This document shows positions 5,529 through 12,930 of a DNA stretch of 12,930 nt, piece after piece (positions within the stretch are counted from its first letter, which is position 1; the number at the start of each line of letters is the position of its first letter). Below the pieces are notes generated by a model. That model was not told where the DNA came from. It searched no databases and worked only from the letters and a program-made list of their open reading frames with translations. The translations under genes and the position numbers were made by a program. The DNA lies in contig SFCP01000049.1 of the NCBI GenBank assembly GCA_004558535.1, positions 1-12,930 of the forward strand. The letters are read 5' to 3'. The stretch is from Bacteroidales bacterium. Lineage in GTDB: Bacteria; Bacteroidota; Bacteroidia; Bacteroidales; Bacteroidaceae.

Positions 5529-8500
5529 ATGCAAAAAAACTTGACGAAAAAGGCACTATGTCTGACTTGGACACTCCTGTCTGCCGCTTTGCCCTTCGCA
5601 GGGCAGGCCCAGACGCAACCGGTGCCTACTTTGTACGGCAGCGTCATCTTTGGAACGGGCTGGCAGGACATGTACGATGCTCCCTACGGCATCTACGCCA
5701 TCGAAAACGGCGATGCCGCCCATCCCAAAGCCGTGAAAATCGCGCCTGAGCTCTTTGCCAACGGCGGCGGCGTCTATGTGGATGGAAAATACCACATGGT
5801 CAATCACGTCACCTACGCCGACGGAGTGGGCGTGGTGCTGAGAACATATGACGTGGAGGCTGGCTGGAAACTACTGCGTGAGCAGTATCTCGATCATACC
5901 GGCTGTATCGCCACCGATTTGGCTTACGACCCGACCGCAGACCGTATCTACGGCTGCTTCGGACGTGGAACGGTCGAGGGAAGCAAGACTTATTTGCTCG
6001 GCGTCCTTGACGAGTTCACCGGAGATGTGACGGAAATCGGCCCGCTGAGCGAACAGTTGCTCGCGCTGGCTTGCAACCGCGACGGAGAACTCTACGGCAT
6101 CGGCGTATACGGCAACCTGTATCGCGTGGACAAGGCTTCCGCGGCACTGACGGCTGTCGGCAGCACCGGAAAGAACATCAAGTACGAACAATCGGCTACT
6201 TTCGACTACGAAACGGGCCGCCTGTTTTGGGTAGCTACGCCCCACGGCACCGACAATCCCGTGTACTTGTACGAAGTCAGCACAGCCGACGGCTCGACGA
6301 CCAATCTTGGCGAAGTGAAGGACCGCTACGAATTTACAGGTCTCTTCACCACGTCGCCCTTTACCGATGCCGCTGCACCGGGACGTGTTCCGGAATTTCT
6401 GTCGTTCTTCGAGGGCGGCGCCACTGAGGGAACGTTGTGCTTCACGGCTCCGACGTCCACTTTTGGCGGCACGCCGCTCAGCGGGGAACTGACTTGGCAG
6501 CTCCGAATCGGCAAGGAGGTGGAACATTCCGGCACCTGCCAGCCCGGTGCGCCTGTCACGGTGTCAGTAGCCTTGACGCCCGGCGCCCATTTGGCGAAGG
6601 TGTTTTTTTCCAACGGTAGCGGCCGGGGCCCCGTGGCTGAGCGCGAGCTCTGGATCGGCAACGATGTGGCCCGTGCCGGCAGTGTGAACGCCACGGTGGG
6701 CGAGGACGGCCGCGTAAGTCTGACTTGGGAGCCCGCACAAGGCATTCACGGCGGCTATATCGATAGCGAGGGCGTCACCTATCGTGTATGGCGCCACCCG
6801 GACGAGACTTTGATTTACGAAGGTACGGCCACGAGCTGCGCCGAAGCCACTGCCGTGCAAAGTTACGGCGTCTACAACTACGAAGTCCAGACCTACTGCA
6901 ACGGCGTCAAGGGAGAGTCCGTTTCTTCCAAGGATTTGGTGCTCGGACAGGCTGCTTCGTTGCCCTACAACGAGGCTTTCACGACCGCAAACAGCCTGCG
7001 CGCGTTCACCATTCTTGACCAGAACGCCGATGGTACGACTTGGTTCTACGACGGAGGTTCGGTGAGCTACGCATACAACGAGGACGGCCACGATGCCGAC
7101 GACTGGTTGCTCACGCCGCCTTTCCGCTTGAAGCCGGATGCTGTTTACGAAGTTTCCTTCGACGCCTGGGGCGCCGAAGGAAGCAAGGAGCGCTTCTCGG
7201 TGGCTTTGGGCGATGCACCCACTGCCGCAGCGATGACACAGACGCTGATGGAGCAGCAACTGGTGACCACCGGCGTGAGCCGGCGTTACTCGCAGTTGTT
7301 CTGCCCGACCATTTCCGAGGGACTGTCCTTTATCGGCGTGCACGCCGAGAGCCTTTACGCCAACAGCTATACCTTGAGTTTGGATAATTTCAGCCTCCAG
7401 TTCAAAGCCTTCGTACAGGCGCCGCAAGCCGTGGCTGATTTGCAGGCCGTGGCTGCCGCCGAGGGCGCACTGAGTGCTGATATTTCCTTCACGCTGCCCA
7501 CCCAATCCATCGAGGGTACGCCGCTCGAATCGCTGAACGAGGTCGACGTGTTCCGCGGCAAGACTTTGGTGGCCGCGCTGACCGACTGCACGCCCGGCCA
7601 GGCCATCCGCGTGACCGACACGCCCACTTTGCCCGGCAACTATACGTACAGCGTCGTGGCGCTCAACGACTTTGACGAGGGCCTCTACGCCGAAACCACC
7701 GTTTACGTGGGTGAAGACGTGCCCGGCGCTGTGGAAAATCTGCGCCTGTCCGACTTGGGCGACGGCAAGGTGCGCTTGGAATGGACGGCCCCGCAGTTGG
7801 GCACGCACGGCGGCTACATCAATCCCGCCAATCTGCGCTACGAAGTGACGGATGCAGCAGGCAGCACGGTCACCGTGACCGAAACATCTCACGAAACGAC
7901 CGTGGAAGTGCCCGCCAATAGCCAGCAGATGACTTGGTTCAGCCTGCGCTCGCGCAGCAACCGCGGCCGCGGTCCCGTCGTGGCTTCCGATACCATTTTC
8001 TTAGGCCCGGCTCTGCCGCTCCCCTTCCATGAAAGTTTCAGCCGCAGGGGCTTGGACAATTCTCCTTGGGATATCGAGGAAAGCGAGTACGCCGAATGGA
8101 GCATCATGGGCTATGGCAGCTACACCGATCCGCAGGACGGTGACGGCGGCATGGCCGGTTTCATCAACGGAAGCGAGGATACGGGCTGCCGTCTTGTCTC
8201 CCCGAAATTCGCGTTGAGCGGCACGCACCCCACACTGCGTTTCTGGATGTACCATGACAGCCGTTGCCGCAACGAACTGAGCGTCGTGCTCAGCGACAGC
8301 CACGGCGGACGTCACCAGCTGGCCCGTCTGCGTGCGCAGGACGTTCCCGGTGGCGGCGAAGGCGCCGCTTGGGTGTGCCACACCTACGGGCTGGAGGACT
8401 ACGCCGGACTGGGCGATGTGCAACTGCGCTTCTTGGCCGAGGGACATTGGTCCGACGCATTGATGAACGTGTTCTACCTGGACAATATCTCCGTATGGGA

Positions 8501-9869
8501 CTGGATGGACTACGACCTGTCCGTCGGTACGCCCGTGGCCGAGGAGACCAAGTCGCAGGTAGGCCGCACCAACCGCTTCTCCGTGCCCATCAGCAACCTG
8601 GGTTCGCACACTGCCGAGGGCTATAAGGTCATCCTGCGGCGCGGCGAGAGCGAGGTTTGCCGCGTCAAGGGTCCCGCTCTGCCGGCTGACAGCACCTGCA
8701 TCGTCGAACTGACCGACCGCCCCAACGCCGATGCCGACGAGACCAGCTATTATTCCGTCGAAGTGCTTTGGAGTTCCGACCAGGTGCCAGCCAACAACCA
8801 AACCGCGCCCATGGCCGTGACCATCCTGCCCGGTTTGCCCTTTGTGGAGGGCGTCACCGCGCGGATAGAGGGCGAGGCCTGCGTCCTGACGTGGGAGGAA
8901 CCGACAGTGAGCGGTGAAGGCGTGGAGGCCGAGACGCTGACCGAGGATTTTGAGTCCTACAGCGCGTTCACCATCAGCAACCTGGGTCGCTGGACACTCT
9001 ACGACGGCGACGGCCGTCCCACGACAGGCATACAGGATGGCCACGGCAATTACGTCGAGTACGACAACGTGGGCGAACCGATGGCTTTCCAGGTCTTCAA
9101 TGCCGCACGCGCCGGCCTCAGCACCACTCTCTGGGGCGCGCACTCGGGCAATCAGGTCCTCGCCACCTTTACCTGTGGCTACTACGGTACCAATGACGAC
9201 TGGCTCATCTCGCCTGAAATCGACGGCGCGCAGACTGTGAAATTCTGGGCCAAGAGTCCGAACAACTCCTACTACGGTACGAGCGAGGTTATCCAAGTGC
9301 TGTATTCCGAAAAGGGCACGGATGTCGCCGACTTCGTACAGGTGGGCAGCAATATCACCGTGCCGGGCGGCTGGATGGAGTATAGCTTCAACGTACCGGC
9401 CGAGGCGAAGCACTTTGCCATCCGCTGCATTTCCGCAGACCAGTACGTGCTCTTCCTGGACGACATCACGTATCGTCGTGCCGGCAGCGGCCTGCGTCTG
9501 CTGGGCTACAACGTCTATCGCGATGGCGAGTTGTTGACACCCGAGCCCTTGTCCGAGCCTACCTTCTCCGACCCCGCCTTGCCCGAGGGCTTCCACGATT
9601 ACACCGTGACGGCCGTATATTCCACGGGCGAGAGTGTGCCGTCGATCGCCGTCTCAGCCAGTCTGACGGGCATCCACTCCGCGACTGCTGCGCCGGCCGT
9701 CCGGGTGCGTCCGGGCCGCGGCAGCCTGACGGTGGAGAGCAATGGTCGTCCCTACACCGTGACCGATTTGGGCGGCCGCCTGCTTTACCGTTCCGACCGC
9801 GATGCCCGTCTCCGTTTGCCGGCAGGCGTGTACATCGTAGCGGGACAAAAGGTGACCGTATCGTATTAA
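5529..9869 (+). CDS. Secreted multidomain Fn3 / choice-of-anchor J adhesin, paralogue of the preceding gene
   Basis: A 1446-residue exported protein. Signal peptide 1-27 (cleavage GQA|Q); a propeller-like region follows almost directly (about 33-280), lacking the basic linker of the first paralogue. Then come Fn3 (287-378), Fn3 (383-475), CAJ (477-625), Fn3 (631-727), Fn3 (732-826), CAJ (831-991, with DGDGGMAGFIN), CARDB-like (994-1100), an Fn3 (1104-1127 and 1320-1381) interrupted by a CAJ (about 1137-1317; GEPMAFQVFNAAR, AHSG, NDDWLISPEI), and a T9SS-like sorting domain (1382-1446; DLGGRLLY then AGVYIVAG). Domain order equals that of the gene at 838-5370, and blocks such as GEPMAFQVF, NDDWLISPE and LGYNVYRDG are nearly identical, so the pair arose by tandem duplication. 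The start at 5529 is the first ATG giving a signal peptide; no Shine-Dalgarno site is seen. A surface binding role is inferred and the ligand is unknown. The stop is followed at once by a second in-frame TAA. Confidence 0.9.
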   Translation: MQKNLTKKALCLTWTLLSAALPFAGQAQTQPVPTLYGSVIFGTGWQDMYDAPYGIYAIENGDAAHPKAVKIAPELFANGGGVYVDGKYHMVNHVTYADGVGVVLRTYDVEAGWKLLREQYLDHTGCIATDLAYDPTADRIYGCFGRGTVEGSKTYLLGVLDEFTGDVTEIGPLSEQLLALACNRDGELYGIGVYGNLYRVDKASAALTAVGSTGKNIKYEQSATFDYETGRLFWVATPHGTDNPVYLYEVSTADGSTTNLGEVKDRYEFTGLFTTSPFTDAAAPGRVPEFLSFFEGGATEGTLCFTAPTSTFGGTPLSGELTWQLRIGKEVEHSGTCQPGAPVTVSVALTPGAHLAKVFFSNGSGRGPVAERELWIGNDVARAGSVNATVGEDGRVSLTWEPAQGIHGGYIDSEGVTYRVWRHPDETLIYEGTATSCAEATAVQSYGVYNYEVQTYCNGVKGESVSSKDLVLGQAASLPYNEAFTTANSLRAFTILDQNADGTTWFYDGGSVSYAYNEDGHDADDWLLTPPFRLKPDAVYEVSFDAWGAEGSKERFSVALGDAPTAAAMTQTLMEQQLVTTGVSRRYSQLFCPTISEGLSFIGVHAESLYANSYTLSLDNFSLQFKAFVQAPQAVADLQAVAAAEGALSADISFTLPTQSIEGTPLESLNEVDVFRGKTLVAALTDCTPGQAIRVTDTPTLPGNYTYSVVALNDFDEGLYAETTVYVGEDVPGAVENLRLSDLGDGKVRLEWTAPQLGTHGGYINPANLRYEVTDAAGSTVTVTETSHETTVEVPANSQQMTWFSLRSRSNRGRGPVVASDTIFLGPALPLPFHESFSRRGLDNSPWDIEESEYAEWSIMGYGSYTDPQDGDGGMAGFINGSEDTGCRLVSPKFALSGTHPTLRFWMYHDSRCRNELSVVLSDSHGGRHQLARLRAQDVPGGGEGAAWVCHTYGLEDYAGLGDVQLRFLAEGHWSDALMNVFYLDNISVWDWMDYDLSVGTPVAEETKSQVGRTNRFSVPISNLGSHTAEGYKVILRRGESEVCRVKGPALPADSTCIVELTDRPNADADETSYYSVEVLWSSDQVPANNQTAPMAVTILPGLPFVEGVTARIEGEACVLTWEEPTVSGEGVEAETLTEDFESYSAFTISNLGRWTLYDGDGRPTTGIQDGHGNYVEYDNVGEPMAFQVFNAARAGLSTTLWGAHSGNQVLATFTCGYYGTNDDWLISPEIDGAQTVKFWAKSPNNSYYGTSEVIQVLYSEKGTDVADFVQVGSNITVPGGWMEYSFNVPAEAKHFAIRCISADQYVLFLDDITYRRAGSGLRLLGYNVYRDGELLTPEPLSEPTFSDPALPEGFHDYTVTAVYSTGESVPSIAVSASLTGIHSATAAPAVRVRPGRGSLTVESNGRPYTVTDLGGRLLYRSDRDARLRLPAGVYIVAGQKVTVSY

Positions 9870-9876
9870 TAATATA

Positions 9877-9939
9877 GGACAGGCAGGTTGCAGCGGCCGC
9901 CGGAAGCTTTCCGGAGGCGTCGGCGCAGCCCGCCTGTCC
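9877..9939 (+). other. Extended GC-rich hairpin before the protease gene
   Basis: GGACAGGC (9877-9884) pairs with GCCTGTCC (9932-9939). Past one mismatch, GGTTGC (9886-9891) pairs with GCAGCC (9925-9930) with one wobble. After an internal loop, GCC (9896-9898) pairs with GGC (9916-9918), and CCGGAA (9900-9905) pairs with TTCCGG (9909-9914) around a GCT loop. The stem fills most of the 100-bp gap. No U-tract follows, so full termination is unlikely. Attenuation, differential mRNA stability or processing between the adhesin and protease cistrons are the options. Confidence 0.7.
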
Positions 9940-9969
9940 CTGTCTTAGCCCCCCTAATTCTACTTTGTC

Positions 9970-12783
9970 ATGAAAAAGATTTTCACCCTCCTTGTCGCCT
10001 GCCTCGCCGCGGCCACACTGCGCGCCCTGCCTGCCGATCCGCGGCCGCGGGTGGTGGTGCAGCCCGACGGCAGTCGCATCACCGTGCGTCTGTGCGGCGA
10101 CGAATACTTCCATTTCCTCCTGTCGGTGGACAGCATCCCTTTGGTCGAGGAGAACGGCTACCACTTCTATGCCCGTCCCGAGGGCACGGCGTGGATTTCC
10201 AGCGGACTGCGTGCCGCCGACCCCGACCGGCGTTCGGCTGCCGACCTCCTGTATCTGCGCGACATCGACCGCCGTGCCGCCGTCGACTCGCTGTGCATGC
10301 AGTGGCGCCGGCAGCGCGATGCCATGGGCGCACTGCGCCGTATGCCTTCGCCGCGGCGGGCCCCTGGTGAGCCGCAGCGCGCCGTCCCCACCAAGGGCAG
10401 CCAGCGCAGCTTGGCCCTGCTCGTCACCTTCCCCAAGACCACCGACGACGGCGAGGCCACGGTATTCTCTGTGGCCGACCCGCGCCAGCTTTTCGACGAC
10501 ATGCTCAACAAGCCCGGCTTCGATTACGACGGCGCTACGGGCAGCGTGAAGGATTACTTCCGCGATGCCTCCAACGGACAGTACGACATCACCTTCGATG
10601 TCTTCGGCCCGGTCGAGTTGAGCAAGGATATCAGCTTCTATGGTCAGAATTTCAACGGCGGAGACCTCAATGCGTGGAACATGGTGGTCGAGGCCTGCGC
10701 ACAGCTCGACGACCAGATCGACTTCACCCTCTATGATAGTGACCGCAACGGCGAGGTGGACAACATCTACGTATTCTATGCCGGCTTGGGCGAGGCCAAC
10801 GGCGGCGAAAGGTACACCATTTGGCAGCATGCAGGCGAAGTGGAGCCCCTGAGCGGGCAGCAGTACATCTTCGACGGCGTGCGCGTCAACCGCTATGCCT
10901 GCTCCAACGAACTGCGGCCCATTACCGATGAGGCCACCGGCATTTCCTCGCTCCACCTCGAGGGTATCGGCGTCGTCTGTCACGAGTTCACCCACGTGCT
11001 CGACTTCCCCGACCTCTACGACGTGGCTTCGGTGGGCTGCTTCACGCCCGGCCGCTGGTCGCTCATGGACATCGGCCCCTACAACAACGACACCCACACG
11101 CCGCCCACCTTTTCCGCCTACGAGCGGATGTGCATGGGCTGGCTTACGCCCGAGGTGCTCGACGGCACACCGCGCAACCTCGTGATGGAGGACGTGAAGG
11201 CCAACGTGGGCTACCGCATCGACACGCCCCAGGGCGACGACGAATTCTTTATCCTCGAGAACCGCCAGCAGACCGGCTGGGATGCCTACCTCCCCGGGCA
11301 CGGTATGCTGGTCTGGCACATCACTTACGATGCCGACCTTTGGGCCAGTAACCGCGTAAACAGCAATCCTTACTTCCAGGGCATAGACCTTGTCGAGGCC
11401 GACGCTATCCGGAGCGAGGAAACCCGCGCCGGCGACGCCTTTCCCGGCACTGCGGGCATCACCTCACTGACTGCGGCCACCGTACCCGCCCTGCGCGACC
11501 AAAACGGCGTGGGTATCGACGTCCCCCTCACGGACATTGCTGAAAAGAACGGCATCATCACGCTCAAGGTGAGTGGTGGCAAGGCCGTACTGCCCGCTCC
11601 GACGGACCTGCAGGCCGACGACGTGACGCCCATCGGCTTTACTGCCCGCTGGCAGCCCGTCGAGGGCGCCTCGGCATACGACGTCTACGTCTACACCCGC
11701 ACCGACGAGGGCAACCTCTACGTGGAGGGTTATAATCCCCGCCGTACGGACACGAATGCTTGTGTCGTGACGGGCCTGCAGCCCGAGACCGGCTACGTCT
11801 TCACCGTGCGCGCCATCTCGGCCGAGGGGGCCGGCATACCGAGCGACACCTGCTCGGTCCGCACGCCCGTTGCCACCTTCGCCTATACCGCCCCGACGGC
11901 CCTGTCGCCCACCGGCGTGACCGCCACCGGTTTTACCGCGCATTGGGAAGCTTTGCCCGAGGCCGAAGCTTACGAACTGGATGTACTGACGCGCAGCCTG
12001 ACGGATGCTGCCGTGGAAACGGTCGATTTCACCGACGGTGTGAAGCAGCTGCCCGCGGGATGGTCCACCAATTGCAAGATGACGCTCTCCGTGAGTGGCG
12101 CCTATGGCCAGGCAGCTCCCTCGCTGTCGATGCCGAGCGACAACAGCTTCCTCGAGAGTGCCGCCTACGCCGACGATGTCCGTACCCTGTCCCTCTGGTA
12201 TCGCGAGCGCAACGCTCCCTGCGGCCGCAACTACCTCGTCGTCGAGGCCTTGACGGCCGGCACGACCGACTGGGTGGCCGTCGATACGCTGTGGCTGACC
12301 GATACGGCGCCGCAGTCGGGCACCGAGGTGAGCTGGGCCGTCGCCGAAGCCGCTGCCGGCACACCCAACCTGCGCCCCGCGCCGCTGCCCGAGCAGACGC
12401 GCGCCCTGCGCCTGACCTACCGCCGTGTGGGTAGCGGTGGACTGGCCGTAGACGATGTTTGCGTGGGCCATGGCGGCGAGGAGGTCTTCCTGCCCGTGGC
12501 GGGATTTGCAGCCCTCAGCGCAGGCGCGTCCCTCAGTCATGCGGTCGAGGGACTCGACCTGACCACCGGCACGTACTATTACCGGGTGCGCGGCCTCAGT
12601 GGCGAGACGCGCTCGCTGTCCTCGAATGTCGTGGCCGTGCACTACGACCCCACCGGCATCACCGTCCCCACGCTGCGTCCCGATGGGCCGCAGGAGTGGT
12701 ACGACCTGAGCGGGCGGCGCGTCCAGCAGCCCGGCCGGGGCCTCTACATCGACCGGCAGGGTCGCAAGTACCTCCGGAAATAG
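9970..12783 (+). CDS. M6-family zinc metalloprotease with Fn3 and choice-of-anchor J domains
   Basis: A 937-residue exported endopeptidase of the M6 (immune inhibitor A-like) family. Signal peptide about 1-19 (or to 22). A prodomain-like region follows (about 20-140) with the family's QPDGS and CGDEYFHF segments. The catalytic domain is about 143-535: DNIYVFYAG (264-272), zinc motif H338-E339-F-T-H342 followed by D345 and PD348LYD, Met-turn SLMD (M366), then LENRQQTGWD and LPGHGMLVWH (429-449). E339 is the expected general base. The C-terminal part is Fn3 (543-635), then an Fn3 (642-676 and 838-891) interrupted by a CAJ-like jelly roll (about 683-835), ending in a short sorting-like tail YDLSGRRV...GLYI (911-937). 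The usual Gly after the HExxH motif is Asp (D345). C11 sits in a weak lipobox (LVAC), but the hydrophobic core continues past it, so signal peptidase I cleavage is preferred. The gene lies 100 bp after the second adhesin and is probably co-transcribed. Substrates are unknown; host proteins or the neighbouring adhesins are inferences. Confidence 0.92.
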   Translation: MKKIFTLLVACLAAATLRALPADPRPRVVVQPDGSRITVRLCGDEYFHFLLSVDSIPLVEENGYHFYARPEGTAWISSGLRAADPDRRSAADLLYLRDIDRRAAVDSLCMQWRRQRDAMGALRRMPSPRRAPGEPQRAVPTKGSQRSLALLVTFPKTTDDGEATVFSVADPRQLFDDMLNKPGFDYDGATGSVKDYFRDASNGQYDITFDVFGPVELSKDISFYGQNFNGGDLNAWNMVVEACAQLDDQIDFTLYDSDRNGEVDNIYVFYAGLGEANGGERYTIWQHAGEVEPLSGQQYIFDGVRVNRYACSNELRPITDEATGISSLHLEGIGVVCHEFTHVLDFPDLYDVASVGCFTPGRWSLMDIGPYNNDTHTPPTFSAYERMCMGWLTPEVLDGTPRNLVMEDVKANVGYRIDTPQGDDEFFILENRQQTGWDAYLPGHGMLVWHITYDADLWASNRVNSNPYFQGIDLVEADAIRSEETRAGDAFPGTAGITSLTAATVPALRDQNGVGIDVPLTDIAEKNGIITLKVSGGKAVLPAPTDLQADDVTPIGFTARWQPVEGASAYDVYVYTRTDEGNLYVEGYNPRRTDTNACVVTGLQPETGYVFTVRAISAEGAGIPSDTCSVRTPVATFAYTAPTALSPTGVTATGFTAHWEALPEAEAYELDVLTRSLTDAAVETVDFTDGVKQLPAGWSTNCKMTLSVSGAYGQAAPSLSMPSDNSFLESAAYADDVRTLSLWYRERNAPCGRNYLVVEALTAGTTDWVAVDTLWLTDTAPQSGTEVSWAVAEAAAGTPNLRPAPLPEQTRALRLTYRRVGSGGLAVDDVCVGHGGEEVFLPVAGFAALSAGASLSHAVEGLDLTTGTYYYRVRGLSGETRSLSSNVVAVHYDPTGITVPTLRPDGPQEWYDLSGRRVQQPGRGLYIDRQGRKYLRK

Positions 12784-12805
12784 TCGCAAGTACCTCCGGA
12801 AATAG
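12762..12805 (+). repeat. Perfect 22-bp tandem duplication over the protease stop codon
   Basis: The last 22 bases of the protease gene, including its TAG (12762-12783), are repeated exactly at 12784-12805, with no gap. The first TAG ends the protein; the second copy is untranslated. As 22 is not a multiple of 3, the second copy would be out of frame if the first stop were read through. Complete identity suggests a recent slippage event. The second copy's CCTCC with the following GGAGG can form a small stem but lacks a U-tract. Confidence 0.95.
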
Positions 12806-12829
12806 GAGGGTTCGGCAGGGCCGTGCGCC

Positions 12830-12886
12830 CAAATGTTAAAACGAAAAATCCGGATTTGGATTTCGCCGAAAAATGTAGTAACTTTG
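12830..12886 (+). promoter_or_regulatory. Bacteroidetes-type promoter, module B
   Basis: TTTG (12855-12858), a 20-bp spacer and TAACTTTG (12879-12886) form a consensus promoter. It shares CAAATGTTAAAACG (12830-12843) exactly with 217-230, and 22 of 28 bases from just after the -33 element through the -7 element. Both nn positions of TAnnTTTG differ. The spacer carries TTCG-C-CGAA (12862-12870), matching the position of the palindrome in the first copy. It points out of the window, so any gene it serves lies beyond the right edge. Confidence 0.7.
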
Positions 12887-12894
12887 TCGTACAG

Positions 12895-12930
12895 ACGGAG
12901 CAGGCCGGGCACATCCCGCGCCTGCTCCGT
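12895..12930 (+). other. Hairpin at the start site of promoter B
   Basis: ACGGAGCAGG (12895-12904) pairs perfectly with CCTGCTCCGT (12921-12930). C12905-G12920 extends it, then with one bulged base CGGG (12906-12909) pairs with CCCG (12915-12918) around a 5-nt loop. The stem begins 8 nt after the -7 element. The sequence is unrelated to the hairpin at 281-319, but the 10-bp perfect basal stem and placement are the same. The window ends at its last base, so a U-tract cannot be seen. Confidence 0.65.

Noticed and set aside
5432..5749. + strand frame of 105 codons overlapping the start of the second adhesin
   Set aside because: It begins inside the hairpin loop at 5425-5434 and overlaps the signal-peptide-coding start of a clear gene in another frame. 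Its composition is typical of an out-of-frame reading.
9957..9968. TACTTTG just before the protease ATG as a -7 promoter element
   Set aside because: It is one base short of TAnnTTTG and ends only 3 bp before the start codon, leaving no room for a leader. No TTTG lies at the right distance.
9994..10005. Lipobox (LVAC) making the protease a lipoprotein
   Set aside because: The hydrophobic stretch before the Cys is only about seven residues and continues well past it (CLAAATLRAL), which suits a signal peptidase I site better. It cannot be fully excluded.

Overview
The window looks like chromosomal DNA of a GC-rich member of the Bacteroidales (Prevotella/Porphyromonas-like). Three things point there. 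The promoters match the Bacteroidetes TTTG / TAnnTTTG form instead of -35/-10. The start codons lack clear Shine-Dalgarno sites. The three encoded proteins are large exported proteins built from fibronectin type III (Fn3) and choice-of-anchor J (CAJ, 'cleaved adhesin') domains, and they end in C-terminal regions of the type IX secretion (T9SS) sorting kind. The species cannot be named from the sequence alone.

Layout: positions 1-837 are non-coding. They hold a strong intrinsic terminator of an upstream gene (48-90), a Bacteroidetes-type promoter followed immediately by a terminator-like hairpin (217-322), degenerate short repeats, a tandem repeat of 63-64 bp with about 2.5 copies (491-650), and the probable promoter of the first gene (763-794). 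Three co-directional + strand genes follow: a 1510-residue multidomain surface adhesin (838-5370), a 1446-residue paralogue with the same domain order (5529-9869), and a 937-residue M6-family zinc metalloprotease with Fn3/CAJ appendages (9970-12783). The two gaps between genes (158 and 100 bp) each hold a long GC-rich hairpin without a U-tract and no convincing internal promoter, so the three genes probably form one operon read through or modulated at these hairpins. After the last gene there is a perfect 22-bp tandem duplication of its 3' end, then a second copy of the promoter-plus-hairpin module (12830-12930) running to the window edge.

Inferred joint role: exported, cell-surface or secreted proteins for adhesion or protein/glycan binding, plus a protease that may process host proteins or the adhesins themselves. 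This recalls the protease-adhesin pairing of gingipains, but here the parts are separate genes. The features that most deserve a second look are the two promoter-hairpin modules flanking the locus, with a dyad-symmetric spacer and a stem starting at the predicted transcription start. Next is the repeated architecture in which a CAJ domain is inserted inside an Fn3 domain, seen in all three proteins.
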